Shown here piece after piece: positions 27,477-36,653 of a stretch of DNA of 64,000 bases. The stretch lies in the NCBI GenBank assembly GCA_013298595.1, contig JAAFIG010000021.1, positions 1 through 64,000 of the forward strand. The letters run 5' to 3'. The notes beneath the pieces were generated by a model. That model was given only the letters and a program-made list of their open reading frames with translations. It was not told the DNA's origin and ran no database searches. Every line of letters starts with the position of its first letter. The first letter of the stretch is position 1. This stretch comes from Deinococcales bacterium (lineage in GTDB: Bacteria; Deinococcota; Deinococci; Deinococcales; JAAFIG01). Both the position numbers and the translations under genes were made by a program.

Positions 27477-27520
27477 ATTTTACCCAGATAAAAAGGTTTG
27501 TCAATTCTACCCAGATAAAA
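27477..27520 (-). promoter_or_regulatory. Promoter and two operator repeats of the DUF2239 gene
   Basis: On the minus strand a consensus promoter is visible: TTGACA (27499-27504), a 16-bp spacer and TAAAAT (27477-27482), ending 6 bp before the ATG. Two direct copies of TTTTATCTGGGTA lie at 27481-27493 and 27508-27520, 27 bp apart. One overlaps the -10 box and the other lies upstream of the -35 box. A repressor bound to both would block the promoter. Confidence 0.8.
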
Positions 27521-27541
27521 TAAGTTATTAGGCTTAGCAAC

Positions 27542-28045
27542 TCACCAACCCTGTGTACCGAGTTCGCCTTTAAATGGACCAACTACATCAGCTGTAATCC
27601 AACCACCATAAAAATTTCCTGCTTGCGCTGTGACTCGTTCATCGTCAACAAAACAACCATCGCCCGCTTGTATCACAACTCGAGACGCGTAAAAAGCAAC
27701 ATGATTTTGTAAGGCAAAATAGGCTTTGGTAGGGTTTGGATAGAACCAACCCACACTTCGTTGCAATTGCGTTCCAATACTTAAATCGTAATAAGCAGCT
27801 TCACCTTTGAATTCACAAAAGCTCGAGGCTGTACTGCGCTGCAAAAACTCGAGTTTGATATCCTCGGGTGGCACATAATAACTCGGTGGATGTGAAGTCT
27901 CGAGTAAACGTAAAGCCTGTGTTGAATCGGCTAAAACAAGCCCACCTGAAATAATCCGAATACGTTTTTTACAAACCTCGAGTCTTGGTGGACGAGGATA
28001 ATCCCAAACACTTTCTTGTCCTTGTTGTGGTACAATTTTTTTCAT
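27542..28045 (-). CDS. DUF427 domain protein
   Basis: The protein of 167 residues is of the DUF427 type: W-D-Y-P-R-P-P, then a first half-domain (S-Y-Y-V-P-P-E-D-I) and C-E-F-K-G-E-A-A-Y-Y-D. Members form small beta-tent folds of unknown role. I chose the ATG at 28045 because a TAGACT box ends 6 bp upstream. A GTG directly before it would add one residue. It lies upstream of the DUF2239 gene on the same strand. Confidence 0.85.
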   Translation of the reverse strand: MKKIVPQQGQESVWDYPRPPRLEVCKKRIRIISGGLVLADSTQALRLLETSHPPSYYVPPEDIKLEFLQRSTASSFCEFKGEAAYYDLSIGTQLQRSVGWFYPNPTKAYFALQNHVAFYASRVVIQAGDGCFVDDERVTAQAGNFYGGWITADVVGPFKGELGTQGW

Positions 28046-28130
28046 CACTCAAGTCTAAAACGTTGCGGATTTCAACACAGCAAGACATCACCCGTTCTAC
28101 TCTCGAGTTGCACTGTACTTGCAAACAGCC

Positions 28131-29828
28131 TTACTCGGGTAAATGCACCACTTGCAAAGCCCGATTTGATGTGCTGACAAAAACCATACTCGAGCCATTG
28201 GGAGAAACTTGCCAGTCGTCCACTGCCACTTTGGTTTGTAAGTCAACCAGTTTTCTTTGTGCTGCATTACGAATATCCCACTCGAGTAAAATGTGGGTTT
28301 GGTCGTTTTTCATTGGGATAAACACAACACGGTTTGCATCTCGGAAACGATACGCGCCAAACCAAGGCAATTTTTGGGTTGAGCCAGTTTGTGCATTTAA
28401 TAAGTACAACCCATTTCTGGTTTTGCTATCAAAAGCGATGTAATACAAAACATATTGCCCATTTGGAGCGATAGTAATACCGCGAAAATTGAGCGCACTC
28501 GAGAAAATTTTCAGATTCTTTGATCGGAGTTCTAAACGCATTAAAGTTCGGTCTCGAGTATTGGCTTGGCGTTTACCACTAAGTAGTAATTCTTTTTCAT
28601 TTAACCATCCGCTCAGTCCACCGCCGTACAGAGTTGCAACCACTCGAGTATTTTTAAGTTGTAAACGTGGTTTGCGAATTAAATCGGCAACAAAAACATT
28701 GCTTTGTACGGTATCAAACCGAGCACTTTGATTAGAAGTTGTCCAAGCAATTTGCTTTTCAGATGGCGAGAAAAATACAGCATTGCTTGCAATACTGACT
28801 CGTTCACCAGAAGTTAAATCCTCAAGACGTGTTGGTGTTCCACTCAGAATTGCAAATTGCTCTGAAGGTGAGAGTCGAACAACACTCGAGATTTCTCGTT
28901 TGACAGCTTTGGGGTTTGCAATGTCAATACTATAAATTGCAGCTGGTTCAGCTGTGGGTTTGTCAATAAACATTACACGTTTAGAATCTTTTGTCCAAAG
29001 TGGTGCAACACAACAACCAGCCTGAGAAATATCAAAAAGTGTGCCAATAGTATTTTCGCCATCGGTTGTACTAGATAAATTATTGCGGTAAATCCGATTG
29101 GGATAGGCTAAAGCGCGATCATTCAGCACCACAGGAAACGGCAAAGCATAATTGTTTAACAATGCCCCACCACGTCGAGCCGATGGTTGATCCTCGAGTG
29201 ATTGCCAACGACGTGGGTTATTCAGATTGCGTTGATAACCTCTGCCAAAACTTCCCAGCAAAGCAAGCGTATTCCAATCGGCTGCAATAAACCCAACAGG
29301 ATTAAAAAAACGTTGATGACTGCGATCTCGAATCTCGAGATGTAAATGCGGTGCGCTAATACAAGTAAATTGCGAATCACCAGACAAACCAATTTGCTGA
29401 CCACGTTTGACACGCTGCCCGACTCGTAAACTCGAGCGCTGCAGTAAATGCCCATATAAACTTGCCAGATTCCCTGCGTGTTCAATCACCAGATTATGTG
29501 GTGCACTCCCATGGGAACCATCCACTTCTGAAACCACACCATCACCAATAGCAAGTACAGGTGTGCCACACGCTGCACTAAAATCCATACCAAAATGAAT
29601 ACCTTGTCCAGATCGGTAATCGGTGTTACGCCGACGATACGCTCCTGTGGTATTACCGTACAACTGCCCAAGTAACCACGAATTCACACTTGGTTCGCCT
29701 GCAAACGGTAAAGAGAATTGTCTGGCTGGCTGGGCTATCTGTGCGTCTGGCAGAGCAGGAGCTGAGTGGGATAACGCCACCGAAAAAACGCTCAACCCAA
29801 GTAACACCACCCAACCTCGAGATTTCAT
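28131..29828 (-). CDS. M23 family peptidase fused to a beta-propeller-like domain
   Basis: A signal peptide is followed by an M23/LytM zinc endopeptidase domain at about residues 70-190: H-F-G-M-D-F, then G-H-L-L and H-L-H-L-E, the zinc and catalytic residues. These enzymes cut peptidoglycan cross-links. The remaining 370 residues contain repeats such as P-N-G-Q-Y-V-L-Y-Y and S-P-N-G-S-S-M-V-F, typical of TolB/WD40-like propellers. This fusion order, peptidase first, is uncommon. TATAAC lies 7 bp before the ATG. Confidence 0.85.
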   Translation of the reverse strand: MKSRGWVVLLGLSVFSVALSHSAPALPDAQIAQPARQFSLPFAGEPSVNSWLLGQLYGNTTGAYRRRNTDYRSGQGIHFGMDFSAACGTPVLAIGDGVVSEVDGSHGSAPHNLVIEHAGNLASLYGHLLQRSSLRVGQRVKRGQQIGLSGDSQFTCISAPHLHLEIRDRSHQRFFNPVGFIAADWNTLALLGSFGRGYQRNLNNPRRWQSLEDQPSARRGGALLNNYALPFPVVLNDRALAYPNRIYRNNLSSTTDGENTIGTLFDISQAGCCVAPLWTKDSKRVMFIDKPTAEPAAIYSIDIANPKAVKREISSVVRLSPSEQFAILSGTPTRLEDLTSGERVSIASNAVFFSPSEKQIAWTTSNQSARFDTVQSNVFVADLIRKPRLQLKNTRVVATLYGGGLSGWLNEKELLLSGKRQANTRDRTLMRLELRSKNLKIFSSALNFRGITIAPNGQYVLYYIAFDSKTRNGLYLLNAQTGSTQKLPWFGAYRFRDANRVVFIPMKNDQTHILLEWDIRNAAQRKLVDLQTKVAVDDWQVSPNGSSMVFVSTSNRALQVVHLPE

Positions 29829-29988
29829 ATTGGTCGTTATACAGCTTTTAGTATCATTTGGCAGCAGGGTGGACTACGATCAAGACTTTACAAATGCAAT
29901 CAATCTTGATATGAACAACCTTGTCTCGAGCATAGTTCGAGTCTCGAGAAAGCAATAGAACAAGCAAAAAGCCTTTGTCTATTTCCGT

Positions 29989-29994
29989 TACAAT
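29989..29994 (+). promoter_or_regulatory. TACAAT -10 box of a leaderless promoter
   Basis: TACAAT ends 6 bp before the ATG at 30001, and no ribosome-binding site is present. Confidence 0.55.
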
Positions 29995-30000
29995 AACTTT

Positions 30001-30762
30001 ATGACAACCCAACCCATTGCTTTTATTACTGGTGCAGCCCAAGGTATTGGTAAACGCACCGCTGAAGTACTTGCCGAACGTGGTTACGCCTTAATCCTTA
30101 ACGACCTTCGCCCGACCAATCTCGAGTTGGGTGTACCAACCCTCGAGGCAACAGGTGATATTTCCGATGAAGCAGTAGTCAAACGCTTTGTAACCCAAAG
30201 CCTCGAGCGGTTTGGACGCATCGATGTGCTGGTCAATAACGCTGGTATTAGTTGCATCACACCCGCCGAAGATACAAGCCTCGAGCAATGGGAACGAGTG
30301 ATGGCGGTCAATTTAACCGCTCCTTTTTTGCTTTGCCGAGAATTTGGCAAGATCATGCTGGGGCAAAAAAGTGGCAGTATTGTCAATATTGCTAGTGTGG
30401 CAGGTTTGCTTGGCGTTTCGGATCGCAGTGCGTACAACGCCAGCAAACATGGCTTAATTGGTTTGACCAAAACCCTCGCTGCCGAATGGGGCGGGCGTGG
30501 CGTGCGGGTCAATGCTGTTTGTCCAGGCTGGGTACTGACCGAAATGGATCATGCCGATACTGGTGTAGGCACGTATACCCATGCCGATATCACTGGGCGT
30601 GTACCAATGGGGCGTTACGCCCTGCCCGACGACATTGCCCAAGCTGTGGCATTCCTCGCCGACTCGAGCCAAAGTGGGTTTATTAATGGGCATAATTTAT
30701 CTGTAGATGGAGGCTGGGCAAGTGATGGTAGCTGGGAGAATCTACGTTTGAAAAAACGTTAA
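30001..30762 (+). CDS. SDR family NAD(P)-dependent oxidoreductase
   Basis: This 253-residue classical short-chain dehydrogenase has the cofactor motif G-A-A-Q-G-I-G near residue 13, N-N-A-G near 83, catalytic S near 138 and Y-N-A-S-K near 151. It resembles FabG, but no fatty acid genes are nearby. The C-terminal S-V-D-G-G-W is also typical. The substrate cannot be told. The mRNA is predicted to be leaderless. Confidence 0.92.
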   Translation: MTTQPIAFITGAAQGIGKRTAEVLAERGYALILNDLRPTNLELGVPTLEATGDISDEAVVKRFVTQSLERFGRIDVLVNNAGISCITPAEDTSLEQWERVMAVNLTAPFLLCREFGKIMLGQKSGSIVNIASVAGLLGVSDRSAYNASKHGLIGLTKTLAAEWGGRGVRVNAVCPGWVLTEMDHADTGVGTYTHADITGRVPMGRYALPDDIAQAVAFLADSSQSGFINGHNLSVDGGWASDGSWENLRLKKR

Positions 30763-30765
30763 ATA

Positions 30766-31221
30766 CTATTCTCGAGGTAAAAAAACTTGGATTTGCACAT
30801 CGGATAAATCTGCTAGTGCCACCTCGAGGCAAGGTTTAACAACAACCCAATCCAAACCACCTAAACCACAGCCCAAAGCGGGCAAAGCAATTGAACGAAT
30901 CTGCAACTCGAGAACAACTCGTTTTAAATCGATCAGACCAGCCTCGATGAACTCGAGCTGAGCAGGGTTACGCCAATGTTTTTTGGTTGGAAAATTAATA
31001 ATCCAACGCGGTTGTGCTTGCTTGCCAGCATCAAAAACCAGCATCGAACCAATATCTAATAAACCTGCTTGGCAGGTACTGTGGTACATTTCGTAATTTT
31101 CGGGAAAACGCTTTTTGAACGCCAAAGCAATACCTTTGCCCATCACACCGACTGTATTGACAGCATTGACCAAGGCTTCGGTATTCGCGCTGAGTAAATC
31201 GCCTTCAACAAACTCGAGCAT
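30766..31221 (-). CDS. Macro domain protein
   Basis: The 151-residue protein is a single macro domain: G-D-L-L near residue 7, N-A-V-N near 19, G-V-M-G-K-G-I-A near 25, and A-L-P-A-L-G-C-G-L-G-G-L-D-W near the end, which bind ADP-ribose. This form is closest to DarG-type ADP-ribose hydrolases acting on DNA or proteins. No DarT-like toxin is next to it, so it is not a visible toxin-antitoxin pair. It converges with the SDR gene with 3 bp between the stops. Confidence 0.9.
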   Translation of the reverse strand: MLEFVEGDLLSANTEALVNAVNTVGVMGKGIALAFKKRFPENYEMYHSTCQAGLLDIGSMLVFDAGKQAQPRWIINFPTKKHWRNPAQLEFIEAGLIDLKRVVLELQIRSIALPALGCGLGGLDWVVVKPCLEVALADLSDVQIQVFLPRE

Positions 31222-31244
31222 GATGCGAAACTGTAACAGAAACC

Positions 31245-31280
31245 GAAAAGGACATAAACCATAAGATTCATGTCCTTTTC
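31245..31280 (-). terminator. Hairpin terminator after tRNA-Lys
   Basis: GAAAAGGACAT (31245-31255) and ATGTCCTTTTC (31270-31280) form an 11-bp stem just past the tRNA 3' end on the minus strand, with T's in the right arm. Confidence 0.7.
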
Positions 31281-31284
31281 TTTG

Positions 31285-31360
31285 TGGTGGCCCGTGAGGG
31301 GCACGATCCCCCGACCCACTGATTAAAAGTCAGTTGCTCTACCGACTGAGCTAACGGGCC
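31285..31360 (-). tRNA. tRNA-Lys (anticodon TTT)
   Basis: The 76-nt gene reads 5' GGCCCGT, TA, then the D arm GCTC...GAGC, an anticodon arm CTGAC-TTTTAAT-CAG with the TTT anticodon, a T arm, and ACGGGCC pairing with the 5' arm. Discriminator A and CCA are encoded. It decodes AAA and AAG. Confidence 0.95.
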
Positions 31361-31417
31361 ACAAACTTTCCTCTCTCGAGGTTAGCCGAGAGAGTATATT
31401 GGCGGGTACTGAACTTG

Positions 31418-32251
31418 TCAAGGGTCTTGTCCAATTGCAATTTGTCTGGTTTGATCCGAAACCCAATCGCTCCAACTGCCTGTGTACAATTTTGCGCCAT
31501 GCAAACCTGCAATCTCGAGCGCAAGCAAATTCGCACAAGCACTGACCCCACTACCGCAGTACAAAATTGTATCCTCGGGATTCTCGAGGTTAAAACGAGC
31601 TTGTTGGCTTTGCGGGCTTTTCCAAATGCCGTTTTCAAAGCTATCCGCCCAGTTCAGATTGATTGCCCCTGGAATATGCCCAGCTTTCTTATCAAGTGGT
31701 TCGGTTATCCCCATGTAACGCTCAGAAGCTCGAGAATCTATCAGGGTGGTGCTACTGGCTCGAGTAGCCACGGTTTGGGCATCCACGATCATCTCGGAGC
31801 GTACTCGAGGGGTGAAGGTGGTTGTAGGATACACTGGCACAGTAGTCTCGAGGGGTGCTGTCCAAGTGGCAATACCTCCATCTAACACTTGCACAGCATC
31901 ATGCCCAAGGTAACGCAGCAACCACCACAAATGCGCGGCATAAAAACCTTGTCCTGAGCTTGGATCGTCGTAAGCAATAATCTGGTGCTGATTGCCAATA
32001 CCAAGGCTACCCAGTTTAGCGGCTAAAACATCAGGGTTCGGTAGTGGATGCCGCCCGCCAATACCATCTGGGTGCTTTACACTCGAGAGATCAGATTCTA
32101 AATCCAAAAAAACAGCACCAGCAATATGCCCAGCCTGATACGCCTCGAGTCCAGCGTTGGGTTTACCAAGCCAGAAACGAGTATCCACAATACGAAGATT
32201 GGGGTTAGCAATATGCTCGAGTAACCAAGTGGGGCTAACAAGTGGGTTCAT
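31418..32251 (-). CDS. sseA: Sulfurtransferase, two rhodanese domains (3-mercaptopyruvate type)
   Basis: The protein of 277 residues has two rhodanese domains. The second has the active loop C-G-S-G-V-S-A near residue 230, whose cysteine carries the sulfur. The C-G-S-G-V form points to 3-mercaptopyruvate sulfurtransferase rather than thiosulfate rhodanese. The start at 32251 (M-N-P-L-V-S-P-T-W-L) is supported by a TACGAT box 6 bp upstream; an upstream ATG at 32281 would add ten residues. Confidence 0.9.
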   Translation of the reverse strand: MNPLVSPTWLLEHIANPNLRIVDTRFWLGKPNAGLEAYQAGHIAGAVFLDLESDLSSVKHPDGIGGRHPLPNPDVLAAKLGSLGIGNQHQIIAYDDPSSGQGFYAAHLWWLLRYLGHDAVQVLDGGIATWTAPLETTVPVYPTTTFTPRVRSEMIVDAQTVATRASSTTLIDSRASERYMGITEPLDKKAGHIPGAINLNWADSFENGIWKSPQSQQARFNLENPEDTILYCGSGVSACANLLALEIAGLHGAKLYTGSWSDWVSDQTRQIAIGQDP

Positions 32252-32334
32252 AGGGAAATCGTACCAAGAAAGTAAGCACATTTAGAATTTCATTGCCTAA
32301 GGTGACAAGAACTATTCGAGATAGAATAACTACT

Positions 32335-33219
32335 ATGATTTCTAAAAAAGTAGATGATTTAACCATTCAAGACATTGAAAACTTAGTAAGTACAGGTCAA
32401 TCAGAAAGTCAAAGACTCGAGTATAAACAAGAAATACGTTTTAAAGAACGAGAAGACAAAAAAGAACTCATCCGTGATTTAAGTGCCTTAGCAAACACTC
32501 AGGGCGGTTATTACATCATTGGAATTCAGGAGGAAAGGGGTGAAGCGATTGGATTGATGGGAATAGAATTAGACGATGTAGATAAATATCTCTTACAACT
32601 TGATCAAGTAATTAGGGATAGTCTCGAGCCACGTTTATTTGGGTTAAAGACACGATATTTTGAATTATCTACGGGTCGATTTGTTATTGTCATTTTTGTG
32701 CCACGCAGTCTGTTTCCACCCCACCGAATGCGTGATGATACAATCTTTGAACGCTCAACTACAGGAAAGTACCCTTTGAATATGGATCAAATTCGCCGAT
32801 TATTTACACGAGGTTTATTGCTTAGAGAGGAAATTCGCAACTTCATTCATGAACGCCAAGATTTAGTATGTACAAAACGAGATGGCGCTATTGAATTTAA
32901 CGGTCATTCTGTTGTGATGGTACATCTGATACCTTTCGCCGCTTTTGAATCGGAAATATCTATCGCAATCAATTCAAAAAATCGAGAAGCATTTGCGTCA
33001 AATATACGTCCGTTTGGACCCAATACTGGTTGGAATTTAAATTTTAACGCAGATGGTTACATTTGGGGCGCACAAAATAATGAGAGAGGTTGGTATACCC
33101 AGCTTTTTAGAAACGGAATTTTTGAGGGAGCTTGCGATACTTTAATCAGGGACTACAACGGAATAAATGCCATTATGGTAAATCAACTAGAAATCAACAC
33201 TATTGATTGGCTTGCTTAA
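32335..33219 (+). CDS. AlbA_2/Schlafen-type ATP-binding domain protein, cut by a stop
   Basis: The N-terminal AlbA_2 domain shows E-Y-K near residue 30 and L-S-A-L-A-N-T-Q-G-G-Y-Y-I-I-G-I near 52-67, the usual nucleotide-binding pattern of Schlafen-like regulators. The ATG at 32335 has TAGAAT 7 bp upstream, and a TTG at 32293 is a weaker choice. The frame stays open with protein-like sequence for another 106 codons after the TAA at 33217, so the gene is probably broken. Most of it lacks CTCGAG, which suggests recent acquisition. Confidence 0.8.
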   Translation: MISKKVDDLTIQDIENLVSTGQSESQRLEYKQEIRFKEREDKKELIRDLSALANTQGGYYIIGIQEERGEAIGLMGIELDDVDKYLLQLDQVIRDSLEPRLFGLKTRYFELSTGRFVIVIFVPRSLFPPHRMRDDTIFERSTTGKYPLNMDQIRRLFTRGLLLREEIRNFIHERQDLVCTKRDGAIEFNGHSVVMVHLIPFAAFESEISIAINSKNREAFASNIRPFGPNTGWNLNFNADGYIWGAQNNERGWYTQLFRNGIFEGACDTLIRDYNGINAIMVNQLEINTIDWLA

Positions 33220-33540
33220 TGTTTAAAAACACTAAAAGGATTTGATATCTCTACACCATTTGAAATTGCAATTACACTACAAAATGTTAGAGATGCAAAA
33301 ATACTTTATAGTGATGGATTTTCAACAGATGGATCACCTGTTAAAAAAGACGTATTTTATTTACCAACTACAACCCTTGAAAACATTGACGAATTATCAT
33401 TTCTGCAAATTGATAATGTGGCAGATAGACAAACTATAGCTAAAAAACTGCAACCCGTATTTGATGTACTTTGGCAAGCAAGTGGCTTTGAACAAAGTAA
33501 TAGCTATGATATCAATGGAAGATGGTCTCCCAGAAACTAA
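33220..33540 (+). pseudogene. 3' remainder of the AlbA_2 gene, past an in-frame TAA
   Basis: In the same frame as the upstream gene, 106 codons encode a plausible continuation (K-G-F-D-I-S-T-P-F-E-I-A-I-T-L, later V-F-D-V-L-W-Q-A-S-G-F) and end at a TAA at 33538. No start or ribosome site is present. The simplest reading is a nonsense change in a protein of about 400 residues. Confidence 0.65.
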
Positions 33541-33591
33541 ATGCCCATCAGGTATCCTTTTTGCACACTCACTCGAGTTTAGGTTAAGCTG

Positions 33592-34518
33592 TTACATCGA
33601 TTTTTGCGAAGATTTTGCCAGTATCATCTTGCCCAGCAATTCAATTTTTGGCAGTTGCAAATTAGCTTCGGTTAGCAGTGCAACTCGAGCAATCTCGAGG
33701 TTTAACGATTCAATTTCGGTTGGTCTGCCCAGATTGATATCTTGGAGTGTGGATATCAGTTGTCCATTGGAGCGCTTACTGACCAGCATAATTTGTTCCA
33801 TCACTTCGGTTTCTTGTAAATCTAGCCCAAGTTTTTCCGTCAGGGTAATACACTCCAGAACCAATTCCCTTGCCAGTTCTGCCACTGCTTGATCTCGAGC
33901 AAAAACGCCGTTATCTATGTTGAGTAAAGGACAAATCGAATTAAATACAGCGTTTAAAATCACTTTTTTCCAAATTTCTCTTTGGATATTGCTTTCAGCT
34001 CGAAATGGAAACTTGGGAGTATGCAAAGCATCAACGCATTGTTGTAAGCCTGTTTGGTTACCACTAATAATGCCAATCGGTGAACTGGTAACAGGGCGGA
34101 ACAGAAAATGATTTTCGCTGCTGGCTTGACTGGTGACATACAAAACACAGCGGTATACTTCGGCAAATTGCGCCTCGAGAAAGGGCTTTTCAACACCAAG
34201 CCCATTTTGCATCATCACAATCGGACTGGTTGCAGCTTTTTCTTTGAGTTGCAAAGCAATGGCTTTATTGGCATAAGACTTCGTGGCAATTACAATAATG
34301 CCTTCGAGTTTGGGTAATTGAGCCAAAGAAATTGTTTCAATTGGTGCGCTTAGTTGGTGTGAATCATTATGTGCCGAAATAGTTTTAGTGCTTTTTGGTA
34401 CATCGCTGGTGGTTGTTCGCACAGCTATAACAGTTCGACCTGCATTGGCAAGATACACAGCTAATGGAGAACCCACTGCTCCTGAGCCAAGGATATAAAT
34501 TGTGGCTTGCGATTTCAT
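33592..34518 (-). CDS. panE: 2-dehydropantoate 2-reductase
   Basis: PanE reduces ketopantoate to pantoate with NADPH in coenzyme A synthesis. The nucleotide motif G-S-G-A-V-G-S is near residue 9, and the middle holds M-M-Q-N-G-L-G-V-E. K-K-V-I-L-N-A-V-F-N-S holds the catalytic lysine region. The ATG at 34518 is preferred because TATGCT ends 6 bp upstream and the Rossmann strand starts at once; a start at 34536 is also open. The length of 308 residues is normal. Other PanE-like enzymes with different substrates exist. Confidence 0.88.
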   Translation of the reverse strand: MKSQATIYILGSGAVGSPLAVYLANAGRTVIAVRTTTSDVPKSTKTISAHNDSHQLSAPIETISLAQLPKLEGIIVIATKSYANKAIALQLKEKAATSPIVMMQNGLGVEKPFLEAQFAEVYRCVLYVTSQASSENHFLFRPVTSSPIGIISGNQTGLQQCVDALHTPKFPFRAESNIQREIWKKVILNAVFNSICPLLNIDNGVFARDQAVAELARELVLECITLTEKLGLDLQETEVMEQIMLVSKRSNGQLISTLQDINLGRPTEIESLNLEIARVALLTEANLQLPKIELLGKMILAKSSQKSM

Positions 34519-34539
34519 TTTTCGAGCATACAGCATCCA

Positions 34540-35802
34540 TTAAGGACTCGAGAATTTTGTTCTTAATGCTTCGAGTCGAGTTCGGATTTTTTCTTCCCAG
34601 CCCTCCCCTGTTGCAACATAAAAATGGTTTTGCTCGAGTTCTGATGGCAAGTACGTTTGCTTAAAACTACCTTCGGGGTCGTCAAAATAATACGCGTACC
34701 CTTTTCCGTAACCTAGGGTTTTCATATAACTGGTTGGTGCATTTCGTAAGTGCAGTGGCACAGGTGCGCCAGTGTGTTGTTGGGCTGCCTCGAGTGCAGC
34801 TTTCCAAGCGGTGTACACACTATTGCTTTTTGGGGCTAGAGCTAAGTACACCACGGCTTGAGCAAGGGCTAAATCACCTTCTGGGCTACCTAGAAATTCG
34901 GCGCTGTCCTTTGCTGCGATAGCTAGACGCAACGCAACTGGGTCTGCTAATCCAATATCCTCGGATGCCATTCGCACTAAACGCCGTGCCACATATAAAC
35001 TATCTGCACCACCTGCAATCATCCGAGCCAACCAGTATAAGGCTGCATCCACATGTGAAGCTCGCACAGATTTATGCAATGCCGAAATCAGGTTGTAAAA
35101 ATCTTCGCCATTTTTATCCATAGCAGGAGTTTGTGCACCCAGTGCCTCACGGATACTCTCGAGTGTGATGTGTTCACCTGTTTGGGCTGCTACCTCGAGC
35201 GCAGTTAAGGCTTTGCGGGCATCGCCATCCACAGCTCTGGAAAGTGCCTCAAGTGCATCTAAATCCGCTTTGGCATTTGGTAAACCTCGAGCATCGATTA
35301 AAGCACGATTGAGTAATCCAAGAATCTCTTCGGGTGGTATTGGCTCGAGTTTTAAAGTGCGTGCTCTCGAGCGTAACGCAGAATTTATTTCAAAGCTAGG
35401 ATTTTCAGTTGTTGCGCCAATAAGTACCAGTAAGCCAGATTCAACATGCGGCAAAAGTGCATCTTGCTGGGCTTTGTTAAACCGATGGATTTCATCTAAA
35501 AATAACACTGTTCGTTGCCCAAAACCTCTGGCGGTTTCGGCATGTCCCACAACATCACGCACATCTTTGATACCAGCACTAACTGCCGATAAACCAATAA
35601 ATTGGGCATTGGCTAAACTCGAGATTAAACGAGCCAGCGTGGTTTTTCCGCATCCAGGGCTACCCCACAAAATCAGGCTCGAGAGTTGCCCTCGCTCGAG
35701 CATTAAGCGTAACGGTTTGCCTTGACCTGTTAGATGTGGTTGCCCAACAACTTCTTCAAGGGTTTGAGGGCGCATTCGTTCGGCGAGTGGTGCGTTTAGC
35801 AT
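34540..35802 (-). CDS. rarA: Replication-associated recombination protein A (AAA+ ATPase)
   Basis: RarA (MgsA/WRNIP1) is an AAA+ ATPase that works at stalled replication forks. The start [13 protein letters not shown] and Walker [10 protein letters not shown] are diagnostic, with Walker B L-F-L-D-E-I-H-R near residue 98 and sensor A-T-T-E-N-P-S-F. The C-terminal tetramer domain is complete. The length of 420 residues is normal. TATGCT ends 6 bp before the ATG. The panE gene lies 21 bp beyond its stop. Confidence 0.95.
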   Translation of the reverse strand: MLNAPLAERMRPQTLEEVVGQPHLTGQGKPLRLMLERGQLSSLILWGSPGCGKTTLARLISSLANAQFIGLSAVSAGIKDVRDVVGHAETARGFGQRTVLFLDEIHRFNKAQQDALLPHVESGLLVLIGATTENPSFEINSALRSRARTLKLEPIPPEEILGLLNRALIDARGLPNAKADLDALEALSRAVDGDARKALTALEVAAQTGEHITLESIREALGAQTPAMDKNGEDFYNLISALHKSVRASHVDAALYWLARMIAGGADSLYVARRLVRMASEDIGLADPVALRLAIAAKDSAEFLGSPEGDLALAQAVVYLALAPKSNSVYTAWKAALEAAQQHTGAPVPLHLRNAPTSYMKTLGYGKGYAYYFDDPEGSFKQTYLPSELEQNHFYVATGEGWEEKIRTRLEALRTKFSSP

Positions 35803-35843
35803 AGGAAAAGCATAAACAATTTTACGAAGGAGTATGCTTGACT

Positions 35844-36653
35844 ATGCCACTAACCGAAATCTTTGACGCTCGTCTTGACCCTCGAGTCCGAATGTTCGAT
35901 ACCCCAGAAGTCAGTTGTTTTGCTGTACTGACCAGCTCACATGCCATTATCGTGGATACTTTTGGCACACCTGAAGAAGCCCTCGAGATGATACACTTGT
36001 TACAACCCAATCTCGAGAATCGGCAATTATTGGTCATAAACACCCATCAGCATTGGGATCATGTTTGGGGGAACAGTATTTTTGCCAGCAATGGAATATT
36101 CCCTGCACCGATTCTAGCGCATATTCATGCAAAAGATGAACTCGAGATGCTGCAAAAAGAATTACTTGAGAAACAAGCTTCAGATTCTCGTTTTGCTCAT
36201 GTACAAATTTTACCACCAAATATCTATATCGAAAATGCTTTCATTGATGCTGGTGAATTAACTCTCGAGTTGGTACCTACTTTTGGACATGCTCATGACC
36301 AAATTGCCATTTGGATTCCTGAAATAGAAACACTACTTGCCGCTGATGCACTCGAGTTTCCATTTCCTTATGGCAATGATGTACCGCAATTACTTGTAAC
36401 CATGCACGATTTGCAAGAGCTTAAACCTCGAGTGGTTTTACCCTGTCATGGTGGCATTCATGATGCCAGTTTAATCACAAAAAACCTCGAGTATTTTGCT
36501 TGGCTGAAAAAACAAATTCGTATAGGTGAAAAATACACATTTACTGATGCCCTCGAGTTTTTACAACTAGATTCTACTGATAAAATCTACGCCGATTTTC
36601 ACAAATTAAACATTGCTGCTACTCAAAAAATACTGGCTTCTCGAGAGCATTAA
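35844..36653 (+). CDS. Metallo-beta-lactamase fold hydrolase
   Basis: The protein of 269 residues has the dinuclear metal motif T-H-Q-H-W-D-H near residue 68, a later G-H-A-H-D, A-A-D-A and P-C-H-G-G. It belongs to the glyoxalase II/beta-lactamase-like hydrolases with unknown substrate. The ATG at 35844 is preceded by GAAGGAG at about 11 bp and also by TATGCT 5 bp upstream. A TTG at 35838 is less likely. It overlaps the convergent HAD gene by 4 bp. Confidence 0.88.
   Translation: MPLTEIFDARLDPRVRMFDTPEVSCFAVLTSSHAIIVDTFGTPEEALEMIHLLQPNLENRQLLVINTHQHWDHVWGNSIFASNGIFPAPILAHIHAKDELEMLQKELLEKQASDSRFAHVQILPPNIYIENAFIDAGELTLELVPTFGHAHDQIAIWIPEIETLLAADALEFPFPYGNDVPQLLVTMHDLQELKPRVVLPCHGGIHDASLITKNLEYFAWLKKQIRIGEKYTFTDALEFLQLDSTDKIYADFHKLNIAATQKILASREH

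Noticed and set aside
30766-31221. DarTG toxin-antitoxin system
   Set aside because: Only the macro-domain protein is present and neither neighbour resembles a DarT ADP-ribosyltransferase.
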